A stretch of DNA of 7,109 bases from an uncultured Collinsella sp. (GTDB lineage: Bacteria > Actinomycetota > Coriobacteriia > Coriobacteriales > Coriobacteriaceae), in the NCBI GenBank assembly GCA_900554985.1, contig USJQ01000051.1, positions 1 to 7,109 on the forward strand, given 5' to 3'. Position numbers and translations under genes: made by a program. Below are positions 1 to 5,438 of this stretch, one piece after another (position 1 is the stretch's first letter; the number at the start of each line of letters is the position of its first letter). The notes beneath the pieces are model-generated. The model was not told the DNA's origin. It saw nothing but the letters and a program-made list of their open reading frames with translations, and did not search any database.

Positions 1-854
1 ACGGCGCCAGCGACTATGCCATCGATGGCATCCATGCCATGCAGGCGGCAGGCCTGCACTTTGGCCCAGTTTCGGGTCGCCAACCGTCCGCGATGGGCTG
101 GATGTTCAAAAATCGTTCCGAGTGCTATTCGACCGGCGCGTTCTGTAACGGCCAGGTCATGTTTGTCGACGGCGAGGCGGTCGCCTCGCGTGCGACCGAT
201 AGCGACGCACTTATGCGTTTGGCCGCCTATCTGGAAGAAGAAACTGACGATACCTATCTGAAGATCTACAGCTTAGGTGATGGCTTTTGGGATAACGATG
301 CCTATTGCGTAACGCGTGATGCCGAGCGCGTGCGTCGCGCCATGGAATCGGGCGGCAATGCGTGGCTCAAGGGCGAAGAGGCCCCGTGCCGTCCTGTCGT
401 CGATGACGCGCCGGTGTTCAAGGCGAATATCTGGAGTGCTCGTTCGCGTGAGGAGCTCGCGGAGCTACGCGAGCGCGTTGCCGCTGAGGTGCCGGAACTC
501 TCGCTTGTGTTTCCCAACAACCGCGTGCGCCTGTTCGACATCCTTCCGGCTGGCTGGGACAAGGGTTGCGCCGCGCTGGAGCTGGCGCGCGCTTTGGACC
601 TGACGTCCGACGAGGTGGCCGTATTTGGCGATTCCGATAACGACCTGCCCATGATCGGTGCCGTCCCCAACTCCGTTGCAGTCGCCAATGCCAACGAGGC
701 CGTCACGGCTGCCGCGCGCTGGCATATCGGCGCTGCGGCAGACGATGCGGTTGCCGGGGCTCTGCATCAGATTGCCGCCTGTGCCGCGACGGGGGAGATG
801 CCGTCGTTTATGCGTCAGGCAGATGCGGCGGGTTCGGGTTTCGCGGACGTCTAG
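1..854 (+). CDS. HAD-superfamily hydrolase, Cof-type (5'-truncated by window edge)
   Basis: This is the C-terminal part of a haloacid dehalogenase-fold phosphatase, probably acting on a cytoplasmic phosphorylated metabolite; the substrate cannot be told from sequence. The frame is open from base 3 with no stop, so the true start lies upstream and the motif I nucleophile (DxD) is not in view. Counting from the ATG at 39, motif II is the Ser-Gly-Arg at residues 12-14, which replaces the more usual Thr-Gly-Arg. The motif III lysine is K175 in GWDKG, and motif IV is GDSDND at 197-202, the Mg2+-binding acidic pair. The roughly 160 residues between motifs II and III fit the large C2 cap of the Cof/IIB subfamily. 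The ATG at 39 is an internal Met, not the start, because conserved-looking sequence (ASDYAIDGIHA) precedes it in frame. The TAG stop at 852-854 runs directly into the ribosome binding site of the following LysR gene, so the two are probably co-transcribed. Confidence 0.85.
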   Translation, partial: GASDYAIDGIHAMQAAGLHFGPVSGRQPSAMGWMFKNRSECYSTGAFCNGQVMFVDGEAVASRATDSDALMRLAAYLEEETDDTYLKIYSLGDGFWDNDAYCVTRDAERVRRAMESGGNAWLKGEEAPCRPVVDDAPVFKANIWSARSREELAELRERVAAEVPELSLVFPNNRVRLFDILPAGWDKGCAALELARALDLTSDEVAVFGDSDNDLPMIGAVPNSVAVANANEAVTAAARWHIGAAADDAVAGALHQIAACAATGEMPSFMRQADAAGSGFADV

Positions 855-859
855 GGAGG
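853..859 (+). promoter_or_regulatory. Ribosome binding site of the LysR gene, overlapping the HAD stop codon
   Basis: AGGGAGG ends 5 bases before the ATG at 865. It shares bases with the TAG stop of the HAD gene (852-854). This fixes the LysR start at 865 rather than at the earlier in-frame start at 658, which lies deep inside the HAD gene. The overlap allows translational coupling; that consequence is inferred. Confidence 0.8.
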
Positions 860-864
860 CCATC

Positions 865-1761
865 ATGAAGCTTCAACAGCTCAGGTATGTCGTCAAAGTT
901 GCCGAATGCGGCAGCATCACCGAGGCCTCGCGCCGGCTCTTTGTGTCGCAGCCTTCGATTACCGCGTCGATCCGCGATCTCGAAAACGAGATGGGTGTGC
1001 ACATCTTTGAGCGCACCAACAAGGGTGTCATTGTGTCCGAGGAGGGCGAGACCTTCTTGGGCTACGCGCGCCAGGTGCTCGATCAGGCGGATCTGCTCGA
1101 AGGCAAGTACAAGGGCGCGTCCGAGCAGGTGCCGCACTTTAGTGTGAGCTGCCAGCATTATTCCTTTGCCGTCAACGCGTTTGTCGATGTGATCCGTGAG
1201 TTCGATGCCGCGCGCTATGACTTTACCCTGCGCGAGGAGCAGACTCACGAGATTATCGAGGACGTCGCGCATATGAAAAGCGAACTGGGCATCCTGTACT
1301 TATCCGAGCATAACCGCGAGGTTATCGAGCGCATGCTGGCGGCCAACGAGCTCGTATTCGAGGGGCTTTTCTGCGCCACGCCGCATGTCTTCGTCTGTGC
1401 CGACCATCCGCTGGCGGCCCGCTCCAGCGTGACGCTCGAGGACTTGGAAGACTACCCGTTCCTGTCCTACGAGCAGGGCAGTTACAACTCGTTTTACTAT
1501 TCCGAGGAACTGACCTCGACCTTTGAGCGTCGCAAGAATATCCGCGTGCGCGACCGTGCGACGTTGTTCAATTTGGCCATGGGCCTCAACGGCTACACGG
1601 TGTGCTCGGGTGTGATTAGCCACGAGCTCAACGGCCCCGGCATTATCTCGATTCCGCTCGACGTGGACGAGTACATGGAGATTGGCATCATTACGCGCAA
1701 GAACACGACGCTCACACGCTACGGTCGGGCCTATATCGACGCGATTCGTCAGCATATCTAG
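865..1761 (+). CDS. LysR-family transcriptional regulator
   Basis: A 298-residue LysR-type regulator, the normal length for the family. The N-terminal winged helix-turn-helix covers about residues 1-60; the helix region (16-50) carries the typical pattern GSITEASRRLFVSQP, then SIRDLENEMG and the IFER strand. A linker helix follows (about 60-88). The periplasmic-binding-protein-like effector domain (about 92-298) would bind a small-molecule co-inducer; the ligand is unknown. ATG 865 is chosen because it is preceded by AGGGAGG and starts exactly at the canonical N-terminus (MKLQQLRYV). The gene lies 10 bases after a HAD phosphatase gene and 156 bases before a core-MetE methyltransferase in the same direction. 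LysR proteins often control neighbouring sulfur or methionine genes, so the methyltransferase is the likely target. That assignment is an inference supported by an operator-like palindrome in the gap. Tandem rather than divergent orientation is less usual for this family. Confidence 0.93.
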   Translation: MKLQQLRYVVKVAECGSITEASRRLFVSQPSITASIRDLENEMGVHIFERTNKGVIVSEEGETFLGYARQVLDQADLLEGKYKGASEQVPHFSVSCQHYSFAVNAFVDVIREFDAARYDFTLREEQTHEIIEDVAHMKSELGILYLSEHNREVIERMLAANELVFEGLFCATPHVFVCADHPLAARSSVTLEDLEDYPFLSYEQGSYNSFYYSEELTSTFERRKNIRVRDRATLFNLAMGLNGYTVCSGVISHELNGPGIISIPLDVDEYMEIGIITRKNTTLTRYGRAYIDAIRQHI

Positions 1762-1807
1762 GCTGCTGTGTCCTGCACAGGTCAAATCTCTCCATGGCGG
1801 TCCCAAC

Positions 1808-1830
1808 TGATATAGGGAGCATCTATATCA
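1808..1830 (+). promoter_or_regulatory. Probable LysR-type operator (8-bp inverted repeat)
   Basis: TGATATAG at 1808-1815 and CTATATCA at 1823-1830 form a perfect 8-bp inverted repeat around a 7-base spacer. The core ATAG-N7-CTAT contains the T-N11-A signature of LysR-family binding sites (T1813, A1825). It stands in the gap between the LysR gene and the methyltransferase gene. If the promoter is TTTACG-N17-CATACT (1850-1878), the repeat is centred near -66, the usual place of the LysR recognition site. If the alternative extended -10 at 1834-1842 is used instead, it overlaps the -35 region. There is no U-rich tail, so it is not a terminator. Confidence 0.65.
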
Positions 1831-1833
1831 AAC

Positions 1834-1842
1834 TGTTATAAA
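1834..1842 (+). promoter_or_regulatory. Alternative extended -10 element upstream of the methyltransferase gene
   Basis: TGTTATAAA has the TGn extension followed by TATAAA (5 of 6 to TATAAT). No recognisable -35 lies 16-18 bases upstream; that stretch is the LysR-type palindrome. It competes with the candidate at 1850-1878, and sequence alone does not decide between them. Confidence 0.3.
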
Positions 1843-1849
1843 CGTATAT

Positions 1850-1878
1850 TTTACGATGGCCATATGAACGCTCATACT
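1850..1878 (+). promoter_or_regulatory. Candidate sigma-70-type promoter of the methyltransferase gene
   Basis: TTTACG (1850-1855, 4 of 6 to TTGACA) is separated by exactly 17 bases from CATACT (1873-1878, 4 of 6 to TATAAT). The weak match would suit an activator-dependent promoter. Transcription would begin near 1885, giving a leader of about 33 bases, too short for a riboswitch. Confidence 0.4.
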
Positions 1879-1917
1879 CTGTCCCAGTAAAGCAACCAAT
1901 GCAAAAGGGAGATATCC

Positions 1918-3051
1918 ATGAGCACTTCGATTCAACCGAACGCACCGTTTCGCGCCGATATCGTCGGCAGCTTTCTTCGTCCGCAGGCCGTAAAGGACGC
2001 CCGCGCTGCCTATGCGGCAGGCACGCTTGATGCCGAGGGGCTTAAGGTCGTCGAGGACGATGCCATTCGCGATTTGGTGGCAAAGCAAAAGGCCGCCGGC
2101 CTGCAGGTCATCACCGATGGCGAGTTTCGCCGTAGCTACTGGCACCTCGATTTTATGTGGGGGCTGAACGGCGTCGAGCGTCGCGCCTCGCGTACGGGCT
2201 ATATGTTCCACGATGAGGAGACTACCGCCGACACCGCCGTGGTAACCGGTCCCATTAGCGGCGAGAATCATCCGTTCGTCGAGCACTTTAAATATGTCAA
2301 GGCGCTCGAGGGGGAGGGCCAGGTCGCACGGCAAACCATCCCGGCGCCTATCCAGACGTTCTCCGAAGTCACGCTCGACCGCTGCGATGGCCAGCAGGAG
2401 AGCCTGCGCGCCGTCTACAAGACCGACGAAGAGCTCGCCGATGCCATCGCCGCAGCATATCGCACCGTGATTGCCGACCTGTATGCCGCAGGCTGCCGCA
2501 ACATTCAATTTGACGACTGCACTTGGGGCATTTACTGCGATACCGACTTTGTGGCTAAGACCGGTATGAGCCCGGTCGATCTGCAAAAGGTGAGCGAGCT
2601 GGGCGTGGCGCTCAACAATGCCGCCATCGCGGGCAAGCCCGACGATTTGGTCATCAACACGCACGTATGCCGCGGCAACTACCACTCCACCTATGCTTTC
2701 GAAGGCGGCTACGACCCTATCGCTCCGTATCTGTTTGCACATGAGGATGTCGACGCATTCTACCTGGAGTTCGATACGCCGCGCGCCGGCGGTTTTGAGC
2801 CGCTCAAGTACGTTGCCCCGGGCAAGAAGGTCGTGCTGGGCTTGGTGACCACCAAGGCCGCAGAGCTCGAGGACGAGGACGTTATCGTTGAGCGCATCCG
2901 CGAGGCTGCCCAGTACGTGCCGCTCGAGAATCTGTATCTGTCGCCCCAGTGCGGCTTTGCCAGCTGCGAGATTGGCAACAAGCTGACCGAGGACGAGCAA
3001 TGGGCAAAGATCGCGCTGGTCAAGCGCGTTGCCGAGCGTGTCTGGAAGTAG
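1918..3051 (+). CDS. Core MetE-like cobalamin-independent methionine synthase family protein
   Basis: A 377-residue protein of the MetE C-terminal domain family (COG0620), about half the length of full MetE and similar in size to Bacillus YxjG/YxjH. The family transfers a methyl group to homocysteine or a related thiol to make methionine in the cytoplasm. The VGSFLR segment (16-21) corresponds to the substrate-binding I/VGS loop, and ITDGEFRR (65-72) and FDDCTW (198-203) are further conserved blocks. The zinc ligands are H249 and C251 (HVC), E284 (LEFD) and C345 (PQCG). The E-to-C spacing of 61 equals that of E. coli MetE (E665-C726). The N-terminal MetE domain, which helps bind methyltetrahydrofolate-polyglutamate, is absent, so the methyl donor is uncertain. 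The start at 1918 has AGGGAG (1906-1911) 6 bases upstream. A LysR gene and LysR-box lie upstream and a uracil permease downstream. No SAM riboswitch is seen in the leader. Enzyme family is sure; exact reaction is not. Confidence 0.88.
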   Translation: MSTSIQPNAPFRADIVGSFLRPQAVKDARAAYAAGTLDAEGLKVVEDDAIRDLVAKQKAAGLQVITDGEFRRSYWHLDFMWGLNGVERRASRTGYMFHDEETTADTAVVTGPISGENHPFVEHFKYVKALEGEGQVARQTIPAPIQTFSEVTLDRCDGQQESLRAVYKTDEELADAIAAAYRTVIADLYAAGCRNIQFDDCTWGIYCDTDFVAKTGMSPVDLQKVSELGVALNNAAIAGKPDDLVINTHVCRGNYHSTYAFEGGYDPIAPYLFAHEDVDAFYLEFDTPRAGGFEPLKYVAPGKKVVLGLVTTKAAELEDEDVIVERIREAAQYVPLENLYLSPQCGFASCEIGNKLTEDEQWAKIALVKRVAERVWK

Positions 3052-3097
3052 TGCTGCCGTTCGCAGGGGCGTCGTGGTCGGAGCGGCATGCATCGCG

Positions 3098-3103
3098 TAC
3101 AAT
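3098..3103 (+). promoter_or_regulatory. Candidate -10 element for the uracil permease gene
   Basis: TACAAT matches TATAAT at 5 of 6 positions. The hexamer 17 bases upstream (TGGTCG, 3075-3080) is a poor -35. Transcription would start near 3110 with a leader of about 64 bases. No terminator is visible between the methyltransferase stop and this point, so read-through could also supply permease mRNA. Confidence 0.3.
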
Positions 3104-3120
3104 GGTTCGGATCGTATCGT

Positions 3121-3146
3121 TCGGGCAGGTTATCCGATATGCCCGA
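3121..3146 (+). promoter_or_regulatory. Hairpin in the leader of the uracil permease gene
   Basis: TCGGGCA (3121-3127) and TGCCCGA (3140-3146) pair perfectly over 7 bp around a 12-base loop. The hairpin ends 16 bases before the ribosome binding site. It lacks a U-tract, so it is not an intrinsic terminator. A role in attenuation or RNA binding is only a possibility. Confidence 0.3.
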
Positions 3147-3173
3147 TCGCCCTTCCATTATGAAAGGACATCC

Positions 3174-4508
3174 ATGTCCCAATCCTCGACGCCCGCCGTC
3201 GCCGATGCCATCTACGATGCGTCGTCGCTCGGTCGCCCGCGCATGTTCTTGCTCGGCCTGCAGCACCTGTTTGCCATGTTCGGCGCTACCGTGCTGGTGC
3301 CTGTGCTCACCGGCCTTTCGGTTTCGGCGACCCTTTTGTTTGCCGGCCTGGGCACGCTGCTCTTCCACTTCTTATCGCGCGGCAAGGTGCCAGCGTTTTT
3401 GGGATCTTCGTTTGCCTTTATTGCCGGTTATGCCGCAATCGCGCCCAACGGCGAGGCCGAGCTTTTGCCCTACGCCTGCCTAGGTGTAGCCTGTGCCGGC
3501 CTGCTCTATCCGGTGTTGGCGGCCCTGTTTCGCGCGTTTGGTGCCAAGCGCGTTATGCGCTTCTTCCCGCCGGTAGTGACTGGCCCCATCGTCATTTCCA
3601 TCGGCCTGATCTTGGCAAGCTCTGCCATCGCCAACTGCCAGACCAATTGGCTCGTTGCCGTTGTCGCTGTGGCGGTGATCGTCATCTGCAACATCTGGGG
3701 CCGTGGCATGGTCAAGATCGTGCCGATTCTGCTGGGCGTTGTGGTGAGCTATGCCGTTGCGACTGCGCTCGGCGAGGTTGATTTCTCGGGCGTCGCAGCC
3801 GCTCCCTGGGTTGGCTTGCCCGTCGTGTGGGATAACACCGTGTTTGCACTCTTTGGGCCGCAGTTCGATAGCGGTCTTGCCACGACGGCCATCATCACCA
3901 TTATGCCGCTGGCATTTGCGACCATGATCGAGCATATCGGTGATATCTCGGCTATCGGCTCCACTTGCGAGCGTAACTACATCGCCGATCCCGGTCTGCA
4001 TCGCACGCTGCTCGGCGACGGCCTTGCCACGATCCTGGCTTCGCTCTTTGGCGCTCCGGCCAACACCACCTACGGCGAGAACACCGGCGTGCTCGCCCTG
4101 ACGCGCGTGTTCGACCCGCGCGTGATTCGCATTGCCGCGTGTTGCGCCATCGTGCTTTCGTTCTGCCCCAAGTTCGCGGCTGTCATTGCGGCCATGCCGG
4201 CGTGCGTAATCGGCGGTGTGTCGCTCGTGCTCTATGGCATGATCAGCGCCGTGGGCGTTCGCAACCTCATCGAGAACCAGGTCGATTTCCAAAATAACCG
4301 CAACGTGCTGGTGGCCGCCCTGGTGCTCGTGCTTTCGCTCGGCATTGCGTACAGCACCGCCGGCGCCATCGTGCTGGAATTGGGCGGCGTGACGATTTCG
4401 CTTTCCGGTCTTGCCGTGGGCTCGCTGGTGGGCATTGTGCTCAACGCCATCCTGCCGGGTAACGACTTTGAGTTTGATGTCTCCGAGCTTGAGGAGGCTG
4501 CTGAGTAA
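3174..4508 (+). CDS. uraA: Uracil permease, NCS2 (nucleobase:cation symporter-2) family
   Basis: A 444-residue integral membrane transporter, the normal size for UraA/PyrP proteins, which import uracil with protons for pyrimidine salvage. It is hydrophobic throughout, consistent with the family's 14 membrane segments (7+7 inverted repeat). The signature GLQHLFAMFGATVLVP lies at 28-43 and includes H31, equivalent to the conserved His of TM1. Substrate-binding glutamates are E253 in MIEHIGD and E302 in TTYGENTG; their 49-residue spacing equals E241-E290 of E. coli UraA. The GENxG motif is the uracil-type form; purine transporters have a QN-type motif here. The position of UraA His245 is Asp (D257). 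The hydrophilic C-terminus ends in an acidic tail (ELEEAAE). ATG 3174 is chosen because GAAAGGA (3162-3168) stands 5 bases upstream; the open frame back to 2949 overlaps the methyltransferase gene and is rejected. The gene ends 21 bases before a strong terminator. Confidence 0.92.
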   Translation: MSQSSTPAVADAIYDASSLGRPRMFLLGLQHLFAMFGATVLVPVLTGLSVSATLLFAGLGTLLFHFLSRGKVPAFLGSSFAFIAGYAAIAPNGEAELLPYACLGVACAGLLYPVLAALFRAFGAKRVMRFFPPVVTGPIVISIGLILASSAIANCQTNWLVAVVAVAVIVICNIWGRGMVKIVPILLGVVVSYAVATALGEVDFSGVAAAPWVGLPVVWDNTVFALFGPQFDSGLATTAIITIMPLAFATMIEHIGDISAIGSTCERNYIADPGLHRTLLGDGLATILASLFGAPANTTYGENTGVLALTRVFDPRVIRIAACCAIVLSFCPKFAAVIAAMPACVIGGVSLVLYGMISAVGVRNLIENQVDFQNNRNVLVAALVLVLSLGIAYSTAGAIVLELGGVTISLSGLAVGSLVGIVLNAILPGNDFEFDVSELEEAAE

Positions 4509-4529
4509 CAACTGCGTCCAGTTGAATCA

Positions 4530-4567
4530 AAAAATGGCGCCCATGCGTACGCGCGGGCGCCATTTTT
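4530..4567. terminator. Bidirectional intrinsic terminator between permease and esterase
   Basis: AAAAATGGCGCCC (4530-4542) and GGGCGCCATTTTT (4555-4567) form a perfect 13-bp stem around a 12-base loop that itself contains the palindrome GCGTACGC. There is a T-tract on the plus strand (4563-4567) and a run of six As before the stem (4529-4534) that becomes the U-tract on the minus strand. It therefore serves both the permease and the convergent esterase. The esterase stop codon (4566-4568) lies in the outer stem. Confidence 0.93.
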
Positions 4568-5231
4568 AATGCGTCAATATCCAGTGGATGCCACGTGCCA
4601 TGCGCAGATCGGTTTGGGCGAAGTGATTGCCGGGGTTGAGCTCCAGCGTTGTTGGAATGCCGCGCGCGATGAGCAGCACTTCCGTCGCGCGCGTGTCGTC
4701 GAGCACATGCCGCATCATGCGGTTGGGCGTCTTGGTCTCTTTTTTGCCGAGCGACAGATAGACGGCTTGCGGGCTGCCGGCAAAAGGGGCCGTGCTGGCA
4801 CGGTCGACAAAGTCGGGAAACCATAGCGACCCCGATGCGCTCGCGGCGCGGTCAAAGGCGTCGGTTTGCCAGAGGGACCAGAGTGCGAAGAGGCCCGCGA
4901 GCGAGTAACCGGCAATGCCGCGCCAGGTGGGCGGCTGAGGAAGCGACGACTCGACCTGGGGGATTATCTGATTCAGCAACTCATCAAGAAAATCGGCAGC
5001 TTGGCCGCCGAAAGGCTCGGCATCGCGTACGGTCCCGTCGCATGCCCAGGGGCTCAGCTCGCGATTCCAATCGAGCCCGCCAATGGTGACGAGGGCGAAT
5101 GGCGGACAGTCGAGCTCTCGGCAACCCTTATAAACCGCGCTGCCGCCGCCCACGACCACAGGAAGGTAGATGACAGGCGCGCTTTCCGTATGATTCGAAT
5201 AAACGGTTATCTGCTTTTGATGCGCTTCCAT
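4566..5231 (-). CDS. Alpha/beta-hydrolase fold esterase (putative esterase / BesA-like)
   Basis: A 221-residue cytoplasmic serine hydrolase resembling the putative-esterase family (COG2819, which includes siderophore esterases such as BesA). The nucleophile elbow is GYSLAG at 108-113 with Ser110 in the GxSxG motif. The catalytic His is most likely H203 in GNHF, and the acid may be E165 in LGKKETK, which resembles the LGxxE segment of this family. No signal peptide or membrane segment is seen. At 221 residues it is shorter than many relatives (250-300) and has little sequence before the first core strand. The substrate is unknown. The first ATG, at 5229-5231, is preceded by GAGAGAAG (5238-5245) at a 6-base distance; no other Met exists before residue 172, so the start is fairly safe. 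A weak promoter candidate is TTGTCT (5309-5314), 18 bases, CATACG (5285-5290), read on the minus strand. It is convergent with the permease and ends within their shared terminator. Confidence 0.82.
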   Translation of the reverse strand: MEAHQKQITVYSNHTESAPVIYLPVVVGGGSAVYKGCRELDCPPFALVTIGGLDWNRELSPWACDGTVRDAEPFGGQAADFLDELLNQIIPQVESSLPQPPTWRGIAGYSLAGLFALWSLWQTDAFDRAASASGSLWFPDFVDRASTAPFAGSPQAVYLSLGKKETKTPNRMMRHVLDDTRATEVLLIARGIPTTLELNPGNHFAQTDLRMARGIHWILTH

Positions 5232-5343
5232 GACGGGCTTCTCTCAGTGTTGTGATATCGGCAGCCCCAATTGTCGCACGCCAGCGTATGCCGGTTGGGC
5301 TAGACCAAAGACAATCTCGTGCATCCCCTGCGGACGCATATGG

Positions 5344-5381
5344 AAAACGCCACCGCCGGAGGGGAGCTCGGCGGTGGCGTT
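5344..5381 (-). terminator. Intrinsic terminator of the surface-protein gene
   Basis: A perfect 12-bp stem, AACGCCACCGCC (5346-5357) with GGCGGTGGCGTT (5370-5381), encloses a 12-base loop. Read on the minus strand, it follows the surface-protein stop by 57 bases and ends in a short run of four Us (from 5344-5347). The short U-tract makes it weaker on paper than the terminator at 4530-4567. It separates the surface-protein gene from the esterase on the same strand. Confidence 0.8.
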
Positions 5382-5438
5382 GTTAAACGGTGCTGGGGCT
5401 CGGGGCCTTCGCGGGAGCTGCCATGTGCGCAGAGGCGT

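Noticed and set aside
658..864. N-terminal extension of the LysR gene
   Set aside because: It overlaps the HAD gene in another frame, and the Arg/Pro-rich translation is unlike any LysR N-terminus. AGGGAGG before 865 marks the true start.
1766..1780. Small hairpin CTGTG-tcctg-CACAG just after the LysR stop as a terminator
   Set aside because: Only 5 bp of stem and no U-tract follows.
1762..1917. SAM or other methionine riboswitch ahead of the core-MetE gene
   Set aside because: After the candidate promoter only about 33 bases remain, and no multi-helix SAM-box pattern or terminator/antiterminator pair is visible in the gap.
3055..3088. TGCCG/CGGCA inverted repeat after the methyltransferase stop as a terminator
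   Set aside because: Five base pairs, a long loop and no U-tract.
1828..3102. Long minus-strand open frame (424 codons) opposite the methyltransferase gene
   Set aside because: It is the antisense shadow of a well-supported gene; the translation has no recognisable family features and high-GC codon bias readily keeps such frames open.
2949..3173. N-terminal extension of the permease gene back into the methyltransferase gene
   Set aside because: The extension is out-of-frame shadow sequence; GAAAGGA before the ATG at 3174 and the normal family length fix the start.
3480..4511. Minus-strand open frame (343 codons) opposite the permease gene
   Set aside because: The translation is rich in His, Arg and Asp, with no domain features, and it lies antisense to a clear NCS2 transporter.
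4866..5255. Plus-strand open frame opposite the esterase
   Set aside because: Antisense to the esterase with its GYSLAG and GNHF motifs; no start signal or family features.
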